DNA from: Streptomyces toxytricini
GTDB lineage: Bacteria > Actinomycetota > Actinomycetes > Streptomycetales > Streptomycetaceae
Reading direction: 5' to 3'
Length of the DNA stretch: 63,096 bases
Assembly: GCF_014649915.1 (NCBI RefSeq)
Contig: NZ_BMTY01000011.1
Location: forward strand, 54,093 to 117,188
Shown piece after piece: positions 27,125 through 34,817 of this stretch; position 1 is the stretch's first letter, and every line of letters begins with the position of its first letter. The position numbers and the translations under genes were made by a program. Below the pieces are notes generated by a model. The model did no database searches and was not told where the DNA came from. It saw nothing but the letters and a program-made list of their open reading frames with translations.

Positions 27125-28586
27125 GCCGGTCGTCGGCACGCACCGGCGCAGGCAACTCGGTCCGCCCGACCAGATGGCGGTCGACGGCGGCGGCCGCGGC
27201 CCGCCCCTCGGCGATCGCCCACACCACGAGGGACTGTCCGCGCCCGGCGTCACCGGCGACGAACACCCCGTCCGCGCCGAGCGCCGCGAACGCGGCGTCC
27301 CGGGCGAAGGTGCCGCGCCCGTCCCGCACCAGCCCCAGCTGCCGCTCCAGCCCGCCGCCGCGCTCGGGGCCCGAGAAACCGAGCGCCAGCAGGACCAGTT
27401 CGGCCTCGATGGCCTGCTCCGTCCCCGGGACCGGGCTGCGGTCCCGCGGTTCGACCCGCGTCAGGTGCAGGGCGCGTACGCGCCCGCGGGTGTCGCCCTC
27501 GAACCGCAGCGTGGCCAGGGCGAACAGCCGCGGGTCGGCCCCCTGCCGCCCCCGGGCCTCCTCGTGCGCATGCGAGATCCGGTAGACCTTCGGGTACACG
27601 GGCCACGGCTCGTGACCGGCCCGCCCACTCCCCGGCTCGGGATTGATGTCGATCTGCACGACCGACGAGGCCCCCTGCCGCAGCGCGGTCCCGACGCAGT
27701 CTGACCCGGTGTCCCCGCCCCCCACCACGACGACGCGCCGCCCTTCGGCCGTGATCCACGGCTCGGCGGCGTCCCCCTCCCCCACCCGGTTGGCGCACAC
27801 CAGGTACTCCATCGCCTGGTGCACACCGTCCAGCGCCCTCCCCCCGACGTCCAGCTCCCTGCCCTGCCCGGCCCCGACGGCGACGACGACGGCGTCATGG
27901 CGCCGGCGCAGCTCCTCCGCATCCACGGCACCCCCCACATCGCACCCGGCGCGGAAGACGGTCCCCTCCTCCCGCATCTGCGCGATCCGCCGCTCCAGGT
28001 GCGACTTCTCCATCTTGAACGCGGGGATGCCGTACCGCAGGAGCCCGCCGATCCGGTCGTCGCGCTCGTAGACGACCACGGTGTGACCCGCCCTCGTCAG
28101 CTGCTGCGCCGCGGCGAGCCCGGCAGGCCCGGAACCGACCACCGCGACGCTCCGCCCGCTGTGCCTGCCGGGCGGCGCCGCGCCGACGTACCCGCTGTGC
28201 CATGCATGGTCGGCGATGGCCTGCTCGACGTTCTTGATGGTCACCGGGGCGCCCTCGAGCGCCAGCACGCACGCGTCCTCGCAGGGAGCCGGGCAGAGGC
28301 GCCCGGTGAACTCGGGGAAGTTGTTGGTGGCGTGGAGCCGCTCCGAGGCCGCCCGCCAGTCCCCGCGGGCGGCGTACGCGTTCCACTCGGGGATCAGGTT
28401 CCCCAGCGGACACGCACCGTGGCAGAACGGCACCCCGCAGTCCATGCACCGGTTGGCCTGGGCGGACACGAGGGGCAGCAGCACCTGCCCGGCGTACACC
28501 TCGCGCCAGTCCCCGAGCCGCTCCTCAACGGGCCGGGGCGGCACAGGGCTGCGGGCCGTGTGCAGGAATCCGAACGGGTCGGTCAT
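27111..28586 (-). CDS. gltD: Glutamate synthase small-subunit-like NADPH oxidoreductase (GltD), orphan
   Basis: 491 aa. FAD/NADPH-dependent electron-entry subunit family: GltD passes electrons from NADPH to GltB, which makes glutamate from glutamine and 2-oxoglutarate. N-terminal [4Fe-4S] cysteines are intact (C47, C50, C55, C59; then C98, C102, C106). The FAD motif GSGPAGLAAA is at 151-160 and the NADPH-side motif GGGDTGSDC at about 295. ATG 28586 has GGAGG 6 nt upstream. No gltB is adjacent, whereas gltB-gltD pairs are normal, so this may be a second copy serving another partner. The stop lies inside a tandem repeat. Confidence 0.9.
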   Translation of the reverse strand: MTDPFGFLHTARSPVPPRPVEERLGDWREVYAGQVLLPLVSAQANRCMDCGVPFCHGACPLGNLIPEWNAYAARGDWRAASERLHATNNFPEFTGRLCPAPCEDACVLALEGAPVTIKNVEQAIADHAWHSGYVGAAPPGRHSGRSVAVVGSGPAGLAAAQQLTRAGHTVVVYERDDRIGGLLRYGIPAFKMEKSHLERRIAQMREEGTVFRAGCDVGGAVDAEELRRRHDAVVVAVGAGQGRELDVGGRALDGVHQAMEYLVCANRVGEGDAAEPWITAEGRRVVVVGGGDTGSDCVGTALRQGASSVVQIDINPEPGSGRAGHEPWPVYPKVYRISHAHEEARGRQGADPRLFALATLRFEGDTRGRVRALHLTRVEPRDRSPVPGTEQAIEAELVLLALGFSGPERGGGLERQLGLVRDGRGTFARDAAFAALGADGVFVAGDAGRGQSLVVWAIAEGRAAAAAVDRHLVGRTELPAPVRADDRPLTA

Positions 28587-28701
28587 ACGCCGCCTCCCCG
28601 GGTCCGCGGGCGGGCGTTCAGACCAGGCTACGTCGGCGGGCCCGGCTCCACCCGTCGGAGACGGCACGCGGGCCCGCACCGGGGGCCCGCACCCGGTTTC
28701 G

Positions 28702-28953
28702 TCACTCCACCTCGCGGTGGTAGACACCCGCCAGAGCATCGGCGAAGAGGGTGAACTGCACGCACGCCTCCCCCCCGATCTCGAGCTCCACGGGCTCGGC
28801 GGCCACCAGGACGTGGTCGCCGTAGCTGTCGAAATCGCCGGGGCTGTCCGCGACGCCGATGTGGATCGGGGTCTCGTCGGGAAGAGCGGCAAGCACCTCG
28901 CGCAGCCGCCCGGCGGTCCATACCTGCGGGTTGTGATCGAACGTCTCAGCCAT
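28702..28953 (-). CDS. Small protein, DUF6225-like
   Basis: 83 aa, acidic and soluble. The pattern VWTAGRLREVLAALPDETPIHIGVADSPGDF near the N-terminus, then a beta-rich end, matches small Streptomyces proteins grouped as DUF6225 as far as I recall; no function is known. ATG 28951-28953. It lies 51 bp downstream of the TetR gene on the same strand and could be co-transcribed with it. The 115-bp gap to gltD contains a C/G-rich direct repeat of GGGCCCGCACC but no clear terminator. Confidence 0.8.
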   Translation of the reverse strand: MAETFDHNPQVWTAGRLREVLAALPDETPIHIGVADSPGDFDSYGDHVLVAAEPVELEIGGEACVQFTLFADALAGVYHREVE

Positions 28954-29004
28954 GCGGGAGACAGTAGGGCCGGCCGGGGCCCCCCACGGCGGCGCCGCGC
29001 CGTT

Positions 29005-29607
29005 TCACCGCGCATCACCGCCCGCGGAACAGCGCTCCCACAGCCCCGCCACGTAGCCGTGCAGCACGTCCTGGGCCTCCCCGGACGTGAGGTGCCCGAT
29101 CAGGACGTGCACGGTCAGCCCGTCCGCAAGGGCAAGCAGTGCCCGCGCTTCGCGCTCGGGGTCGGCGCCGGGAGCCGCCTCGGCGACGAGCCGCACGAAG
29201 TTCCGGCTCAACTCCGCGTAACCTGCCCGCACCACACGGCCCAGCGACTCGGCCACGACGGCCTGCGCAAGGAAGGCGAGCCACACCCGGGCCTCGGCCC
29301 GGTGCTCCTCCCGCAACAAGGCGACCTCGGTCGCGGCGTGACCGAGCGCCGTGGCCGCCGACTGGGCCGGGCTCCGTACCAGATTCGCCCGCACCCGCTC
29401 ACCCACGCGGTCGCCGACGTACCGGAGCGCGAAGAGCAGCATCTCCTCCTTGGTCCGGAAGCACCGCTGCACGGCCCCCATCGAGACCCCTGCCCGCGTC
29501 GCCACATCACGCAGGGTGACGCCCTCGAGCCCGCCCTCGCCTGCAAGGCGGCACACGGCCTCCGCGATGAGCCGACGGCGGCTCTCGTGATCAACCTGAC
29601 GGGGCAC
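29005..29607 (-). CDS. TetR-family transcriptional regulator
   Basis: 200 aa. The N-terminal HTH is complete (about residues 7-55: RRRLIAEAVCRLAGEGGLEG, VTLRDVATRAGVSMGAVQRC, FRTKEEML); a variable helical ligand domain follows. GTG 29605-29607 is preferred to the GTG at 29616 because GGAGG lies 8 nt upstream of it and would overlap the earlier start. It is divergent from an amidase gene with 109 bp between them that contain two matching palindromes, so it most likely represses itself and the amidase and is released by the amidase substrate or a related compound (inference). Confidence 0.92.
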   Translation of the reverse strand: MPRQVDHESRRRLIAEAVCRLAGEGGLEGVTLRDVATRAGVSMGAVQRCFRTKEEMLLFALRYVGDRVGERVRANLVRSPAQSAATALGHAATEVALLREEHRAEARVWLAFLAQAVVAESLGRVVRAGYAELSRNFVRLVAEAAPGADPEREARALLALADGLTVHVLIGHLTSGEAQDVLHGYVAGLWERCSAGGDAR

Positions 29608-29643
29608 GGCGCCCACCTCCCTCCACGGGCCCCCACCTTATTC

Positions 29644-29691
29644 GATACACCTGCATCGCAACGTGCCCTAGTGTTCCGATGCAAGCGCATC
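29644..29691. promoter_or_regulatory. Two-site operator between TetR and amidase genes
   Basis: Two palindromes of one design: GATAC-N4-GCATC at 29644-29657 and perfect GATGC-N4-GCATC at 29678-29691, centres 34 bp apart (about three helical turns). Viewed together, TGCATCGCAAC (29652-29662) and GTTCCGATGCA (29673-29683) also form a 10/11 inverted repeat. Position and symmetry suit binding of two TetR dimers controlling both divergent genes. Confidence 0.75.
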
Positions 29692-29716
29692 ACCACCACG
29701 GAAAGAGAGAAGGCCC

Positions 29717-31138
29717 ATGCACGAGGCGATGTGGCAGTTGTCGGCCGGGGCCCAGGCGCAGGCGGTCCGCCAAGGCGAGATCTCAGCCGCGGAACTGCTC
29801 CGACACCACCTCGACCGCATCGCGGAGACCAATCCCCGCCTCAACGCGATCACGCAGCTCACCGCGGACCGGGCGCGCGCGGACGCGGCCCGCATCGACG
29901 CCCGCCGCGCGGCCGGCGACGAGCTGGGCCCGCTCGCCGGCGTGCCGTTCACGGTCAAGGAAACGACCCCGTTGGCCGGCGCGGCGACCACGCTCGGAGT
30001 GCCCCGCTTCCGCGGGATGATCGCCGAAACCGACGCGCCGCCGGTGGCGCGCCTCCGCGCAGCCGGTGCCGTCCCCCTCGGCCACTCCAACCTCCCCACC
30101 CTGGTCCTCGCCGGCATGCACACCCGCAGCGAGCTGTACGGGGACACGGTCAACCCGTGGGACCCGGCCCGCACTCCGGGCGGCACCAGCGGCGGTGACG
30201 CGGTGGCGGTCGCCTCCGGCATGGCCGCCCTCGGCCTGGGCAACGATTCGGGCGGCTCCCTCCGCATCCCCGCCCAGTTCTGCGGGGTCGCGGCGCTCAA
30301 GCCGACGGCGGGCCGCTTCCCGGCAGACCACCGCGTACTCGGCCCCGCCGATCCCGGCCCGGCCTCCCAGGTGCTGGTGACCGACGGCCCGCTGGCCCGC
30401 CGCGTGGGCGACCTGCGGCTCGCCTTCGAAGCCCTCGCCGGCACGGACCCGCGTGATCCGCGAGCGGTCCCGGTGCCCGTGCGCGGCGAGCCCCTGCGGC
30501 ATCCCCTCCGCGTCGCCGTGGTCGCGGACCCCGGCGGGCACGGTGTCCACCCGGACGTCCGCGCGGCCGTGGAAGCCGCAGCCGGCGCCCTGGCCGACGC
30601 CGGCTACGCCGTCTCCGAAATCCCGGACGTGCCGCGGCTGGACGAGGCCCTCGACGCCTACAACCGCATCACCCTGGCGGAGTTCGCCCCGGCCTGGCCG
30701 GCGGTGAGCGCCCTCCTGGGCGAGGAGGGCAGCCGCTACATCGGGTTCGCCGTGGACCGCACCCCGCCCGCCACGGCCGACGACCTGATCGGCCTCATGG
30801 GCACCTGGCTCAACATCCGCCGCTCCTGGGCACGGTTCCTGGACACCTGGCCCCTCCTGCTGGGGCCGTCGTTCACGGAACCGCCCGTGGAACCGGGCCT
30901 GGAATCACGCGATGCAGCAAGCCGGGACCGTGTCGCCTCTGCAATGCGCCTGTGCACGGCAACGAGCTTCGCGGGCGTCCCCGCGGTGGCCGTGCCCACC
31001 GGTCTGGCCGGCGGCCTGCCCCAGGGCGTACAGATCATCGGCCGCCCCTTCCGCGAGGACCTGTGCCTGGACGCCGCCCAGGCCGTCGAAGACCGCCTGG
31101 GCGTCCTCACCCCACCCGCCGCTTCTGCCGGAGACTGA
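29717..31138 (+). CDS. Amidase signature family enzyme
   Basis: 473 aa, cytoplasmic. Hydrolyses a carboxamide to acid and ammonia. The Ser-cisSer-Lys triad is intact: Lys81 (PFTVKE), Ser158 in the GGTSGG loop and Ser181 in NDSGGSLRIPA. Length is normal for the family. No GatB or GatC partner is near, so it is a catabolic or detoxifying amidase rather than a tRNA amidotransferase. ATG 29717 has a purine-rich GAAAGAGAGAAGG box upstream. Regulation by the divergent TetR protein through the two palindromes in the shared gap is likely. The substrate is unknown. Confidence 0.92.
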   Translation: MHEAMWQLSAGAQAQAVRQGEISAAELLRHHLDRIAETNPRLNAITQLTADRARADAARIDARRAAGDELGPLAGVPFTVKETTPLAGAATTLGVPRFRGMIAETDAPPVARLRAAGAVPLGHSNLPTLVLAGMHTRSELYGDTVNPWDPARTPGGTSGGDAVAVASGMAALGLGNDSGGSLRIPAQFCGVAALKPTAGRFPADHRVLGPADPGPASQVLVTDGPLARRVGDLRLAFEALAGTDPRDPRAVPVPVRGEPLRHPLRVAVVADPGGHGVHPDVRAAVEAAAGALADAGYAVSEIPDVPRLDEALDAYNRITLAEFAPAWPAVSALLGEEGSRYIGFAVDRTPPATADDLIGLMGTWLNIRRSWARFLDTWPLLLGPSFTEPPVEPGLESRDAASRDRVASAMRLCTATSFAGVPAVAVPTGLAGGLPQGVQIIGRPFREDLCLDAAQAVEDRLGVLTPPAASAGD

Positions 31139-31224
31139 TGCCGGCGAGGGGGCGCGCAACCGCCGAAGCGGGAAGGGCAAGCACCCTGACGCGCCCCTCC
31201 CTCCAGCCGCCCTCCCCGCCGTTT

Positions 31225-31250
31225 CCCGGGGCCGGCAACCGGGCCCCGGG
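31225..31250. terminator. Convergent terminator hairpin
   Basis: Perfect 9-bp arms CCCGGGGCC (31225-31233) and GGCCCCGGG (31242-31250) with an 8-nt loop that can pair further. It abuts the stop of the leftward S8 peptidase gene and follows the amidase gene. Confidence 0.7.
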
Positions 31251-32357
31251 TCAGGAACCGCTGGTGTGCAGCAGCCGGTTCGGGGTGCCCGCGGGTACGG
31301 CGCCTACGGCGTCGGGGACCGCCTGGCCGAGGAGTGCCGCGCGGACCTGGGCGGGGGTGGCGGACGGGTGGGTGGCCAGGTGGAGGGCTGCCGCGCCGGT
31401 AGCGTGGGGGGCGGCCCAGGAGGTCGCCGTGGCGTCGGCGGTGGTGGTGCCCCCGCCGGCGAGCGCCGAGGTGATCTCCTCACCCGGTGCGTACAGGTCC
31501 ACGCAGGACCCGTGTCCGGAGCCGTGGCTGCCGCCGTCGGTCCAGTGGCGGTCGTTGCGGGTGGAGGCGGCGACGACGATCGCGCCGCGCGCCCCCGCCG
31601 GGGAGTGGGCGCAGGCGTCGTCGGCGAAGTTGCCGGCCGACACGACCACGGGAATCCCGGAGGCGATCAGGCGCTCGACCGCGGTGTCCAAGGCGGCGGA
31701 CCGCTCGGCCAGGTTGAGCGACATGTTGACCACGGCGGGGCGCCGCGCGTTGGCGGCGACCCACTCGACGGCCCGGACGACGGCCGCTTCGGCAGACGGG
31801 CCGGCGGACGGGCCGACGTCTTTGCGGGCCCCCGGGCCGCTGCCCTCCTCGCAGGCGATGGCCTGCACGCGGACGAGCTCCGCGCCGGGGGCGACTCCGT
31901 ATGTCCGGCCCGCGATGATGCCGGCGACGAACGTGCCGTGGCCGAGTCCGCCGCCGTCGTAGCAGTCCCCGGCATCGGGGTCGCCGACGAAGTCGGCGCC
32001 GAGGACGGCCCGCCCGCCGAACTCGGCGTGCTTCAGGTCGAGCCCCGTGTCCAGGACGTACACGCGGACCCCGCGGCCGTCGGTGCCCGCCGTGAAGCGA
32101 CCGTCGAGTGGGCCGGTGCGCTGGTCGAGCCGGTCGAGGTGCCACGGCACCCCCGTACGGGCGGCGGGCGTCGCCGTCGGCGGCGGTGCGGACGTCGGCG
32201 CCGAGGGCGTGGGCGGAGCCGCGGGAGGCGAGGAGACGGACGGCGGCACGGCCGGCTCCTCTTCCGGGGAACAGGCCGAGAGACCCGTCACGCCCACCGC
32301 CACCGCGACCACCGCTGCGGCCGCCTTCAGCCCTGCCCCGCCGCGCCCGCGTCCCAT
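31251..32357 (-). CDS. Subtilisin-like serine peptidase (S8), predicted lipoprotein
   Basis: 368 aa. The hydrophobic N-terminus ends in a lipobox L-S-A-C with Cys29, so the enzyme should be tethered to the outer face of the membrane; a Pro/Thr/Ser-rich linker (30-70) follows. The catalytic triad is complete: Asp103 (YVLDTG), His140 (GHGTFVAG) and Ser313 (ATSWAAPH). ATG 32357 begins MGRGRGGAG. It resembles mycosin- and fervidolysin-type extracellular proteases but carries no C-terminal membrane anchor and has no type VII secretion genes nearby. It converges on the amidase gene and lies 96 bp downstream of the AidB-like gene on the same strand. Confidence 0.93.
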   Translation of the reverse strand: MGRGRGGAGLKAAAAVVAVAVGVTGLSACSPEEEPAVPPSVSSPPAAPPTPSAPTSAPPPTATPAARTGVPWHLDRLDQRTGPLDGRFTAGTDGRGVRVYVLDTGLDLKHAEFGGRAVLGADFVGDPDAGDCYDGGGLGHGTFVAGIIAGRTYGVAPGAELVRVQAIACEEGSGPGARKDVGPSAGPSAEAAVVRAVEWVAANARRPAVVNMSLNLAERSAALDTAVERLIASGIPVVVSAGNFADDACAHSPAGARGAIVVAASTRNDRHWTDGGSHGSGHGSCVDLYAPGEEITSALAGGGTTTADATATSWAAPHATGAAALHLATHPSATPAQVRAALLGQAVPDAVGAVPAGTPNRLLHTSGS

Positions 32358-32453
32358 GCCGGTCCCCTGTCGCCGCTGCTGCCGCCTTGCCTCCGTCGGC
32401 GGTGGAGACGTACGGATCGCCTCCCCCGGTTGCGCCCGCGGCGGGCCGGCGCC

Positions 32454-34094
32454 TCAGCCGCCCGCGCCCTCCGTCCGCACCCGCCCCAGGACCGCCTCGA
32501 CGTCCAGCCCGGTGGGCAGCGTCCCGTAGGCCCCTCCGTGCTCGCCGCCCAGCCGGGAGGCGCAGAACGCATCGGCCACGGCCCCCGGGGCGTGGCGCTG
32601 GAGAAGCGCGCCCTGGAATACGAGGGCCATGGTCTCGGTGAGCTGCCGGGCCCGGTACTCCGCCTCGGCCGGGTCGGCGAGCTGCTTGTGCAGGCCGGCG
32701 ACGGCGGCGTCCAGGTGCCGGTCGGCGCCGGTCGCGAGCCCGACTTCGGCGAAGAAGGCCTCGACGGTCTCCGGCTGCCGGGCCATCGCCCGCAGCGAGT
32801 CCAGCGCTGCGACGTTCCCGGAGCCCTCCCAGATGGAGGACAGCGGCGCCTCACGGTAGAGGCGCGGCATGCCGGAGTCCTCGACGTAGCCGTTCCCGCC
32901 GAGGCACTCCAGGGCCTCGGCGGCGTGCCCGGGGGCCCGCTTGCACACCCAGTACTTGGTGACGGCCAGGGCGATCCGGCGCAGTACCGCCTCGTCCGCG
33001 TCCCCGCCGGCCACCCGGTCCGTGGCGCCGGCCAGCCGCAGCGCGGCCGCGGTGGCCGCCTCGGATTCGAGCGCCAGGTCGGCGAGGACGTTGCGCATGA
33101 GCGGCTGGTCGATCAGCGCCTTGCCGAAGGCCCGCCTGTGGGTGGCGTGGTGGACGGCCCGGATGGTGCCCAGGCGCATGCCGGACGCGCCGCCGAGGAC
33201 GCAGTCGAGCCGCGTCGTGTTGACCATCTCGATGATGGTGGCGACCCCGCGCCCCTCCTCCCCCACCAGCCACCCGAACGCGTCCTCGTACTCGATCTCC
33301 GCCGACGCGTTGGACCGGTTGCCCAGCTTGTCCTTGAGCCGCTGGAGCGCGAGCCGGTTGCGGCTGCCGTCGGGCAGCACGCGCGGCAGCAGGAAGCAGG
33401 ACAGTCCGCCCGGGGCCTGCGCCAGCGTCAGGAACACGTCGGACATGGGTGCGGACGTGAACCACTTGTGCCCGGTGAGCCGGTACGTGCCGTCCCCGGC
33501 CGGGACGGCCGTCGTGGTGTTGGCGCGCACGTCGGAGCCGCCCTGCTTCTCCGTCATCGACATCCCGGCGATCAGCCCGGCCTTGGTGTCGGGCCGGCGC
33601 AGGCCGAAGTCGTACGTGCGGGAGCCGAGCAGCGGTTCCAGCCAGGAGGCGAGCGACGGCGTCGTGCGCAGCGCCGGGACGGCGGCGTACGTCATCGACA
33701 CGGGGCAGGTGTGGCCGGCCTCGACCTGCCCCCACACGATGAACTTGGCGGCGCGTGCGACGTGCGCGCCGGGGCGGTCCTCGGTCCAGGGCGCGGCGTG
33801 CAGTCCGTGGGCGACGGCGGTGCGCATCAGCTCGTGCCAGTACGGGTGGAACTCGACCTCGTCGATGCGGTGGCCGTAGCGGTCGTGGGTGCGCAGCACG
33901 GGCGGGTTCTCGTTGGCCAGGCGCCCCCATTCGGCGGCCTGTTCGGATCCGGCGAGCACGCCGAGGCGGTGGATCTCGGGCACGGCCCAGTCCGCGCCCT
34001 CGCGGGCGACCGCCTCCAGCAGGGCAGGGTCGGCGGCGGCGTCGTAGCCGTGGTGCGGCGGGACCTGGTTGGTGACCTCATGCGTCCGGGGCAT
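32454..34094 (-). CDS. AidB-like acyl-CoA dehydrogenase family flavoprotein
   Basis: 546 aa. The four-domain ACAD fold is evident: GMSMTEKQGGSDVRANTT (FAD-binding middle strand), GHKWFTSAPMSDVFL, the C-terminal helical segments RRAFGKALIDQPLMRN and ECLGGNGYVEDSGMPRLYREAPLSSIWEGSGN. The long N-terminal extension (QVPPHHGYD, VLRTHDRYGHRIDEVEFHPYWHELM) is the mark of the AidB subfamily, linked to the alkylation response in Escherichia coli and of uncertain substrate. ATG 34094 has GGAGG 5 nt upstream. Its first 17 bp overlap the end of the TetR gene, so the two form a translationally coupled operon under that regulator. Confidence 0.92.
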   Translation of the reverse strand: MPRTHEVTNQVPPHHGYDAAADPALLEAVAREGADWAVPEIHRLGVLAGSEQAAEWGRLANENPPVLRTHDRYGHRIDEVEFHPYWHELMRTAVAHGLHAAPWTEDRPGAHVARAAKFIVWGQVEAGHTCPVSMTYAAVPALRTTPSLASWLEPLLGSRTYDFGLRRPDTKAGLIAGMSMTEKQGGSDVRANTTTAVPAGDGTYRLTGHKWFTSAPMSDVFLTLAQAPGGLSCFLLPRVLPDGSRNRLALQRLKDKLGNRSNASAEIEYEDAFGWLVGEEGRGVATIIEMVNTTRLDCVLGGASGMRLGTIRAVHHATHRRAFGKALIDQPLMRNVLADLALESEAATAAALRLAGATDRVAGGDADEAVLRRIALAVTKYWVCKRAPGHAAEALECLGGNGYVEDSGMPRLYREAPLSSIWEGSGNVAALDSLRAMARQPETVEAFFAEVGLATGADRHLDAAVAGLHKQLADPAEAEYRARQLTETMALVFQGALLQRHAPGAVADAFCASRLGGEHGGAYGTLPTGLDVEAVLGRVRTEGAGG

Positions 34095-34692
34095 CGTGTC
34101 CTCCAAGGGCACGCAGGGTGAAGGCGATCAGGGCGGGCACGACGTCGCCGGGAGCCGCGTCCCCGTCGGCGAGCGGCCCGACGAGCGCCTCGGCTATCGC
34201 GCCGACGAGGGCGGCGGCGGTCACGTCGGGGTTCTGCGGCGGGAGTTCGCCTGCGGTCACGCCTTCGGCGATGCGGCCGGAGAACACGTCGCGGAACGCC
34301 CGCCGGAAGACGAGTCGCTCGGTTTCGACGGCCTGGTCGGCGGGCTCGGCGAGCAGGGCGAACGCCCGCCGCGGCGCCTGGAGCGCCCGGCCGGCGAAGG
34401 TCTCGGCGGCGGCGGCGACGCGCTGGGCCGCGGTGCCGGGGCCGTCCGCCGCCGCGGCGACGGCCTCGACCTCGCGTGCGACGAGGGTGCGGAACAGGGC
34501 GGCGGCGAGCTCGGACTTGCCGGAGAACGCCTGGTAGACGCTGCCGGTGGAGATGCCCGCCTCGGCGGCGATGGCGGCGACCGAGCAGCCGGTGTAGCCC
34601 TCCTGGGACAGCAGGCGGACGGCGGCTTCCAGGACGCGGTCGCGGCGGGCGTCGAGGCGGGCCTGCACGGCCGGGGGGCGACGATAGGGCAT
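34078..34692 (-). CDS. TetR-family transcriptional regulator
   Basis: 204 aa. The N-terminal HTH spans about residues 15-62 (DRVLEAAVRLLSQEGYTG, SVAAIAAEAGISTGSVYQA, FSGKSELAAALF); the ligand domain is helical and of typical length. ATG 34692 lies 9 bp from a perfect 23-bp palindrome (34702-34724), the probable operator. Its 3' end overlaps the AidB-like acyl-CoA dehydrogenase gene. TetR proteins next to acyl-CoA dehydrogenases often sense acyl-CoA or fatty acids; here that is inference. Confidence 0.93.
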   Translation of the reverse strand: MPYRRPPAVQARLDARRDRVLEAAVRLLSQEGYTGCSVAAIAAEAGISTGSVYQAFSGKSELAAALFRTLVAREVEAVAAAADGPGTAAQRVAAAAETFAGRALQAPRRAFALLAEPADQAVETERLVFRRAFRDVFSGRIAEGVTAGELPPQNPDVTAAALVGAIAEALVGPLADGDAAPGDVVPALIAFTLRALGGHDAPDA

Positions 34693-34701
34693 GCGAAGAA
34701 T

Positions 34702-34724
34702 TGAAGCACTGATTCAGTGCTTCA
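34702..34724. promoter_or_regulatory. Perfect 23-bp palindromic operator
   Basis: Arms TGAAGCACTGA and TCAGTGCTTCA flank a single central T (34713), with no mismatch. The element begins 9 bp upstream of the TetR start codon. This places it over the leader or promoter of the TetR/AidB operon and argues for autorepression. The sequence is AT-richer than its surroundings. Confidence 0.85.
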
Positions 34725-34817
34725 CACCAGACGTCGGCGACGGCGGTCGGGAACGCGTGCCGACGCCGGCCGCAGGACGCAGCGGAGGGCGGCCGAGCCC
34801 GCCCTCCGCCCGCCGCT

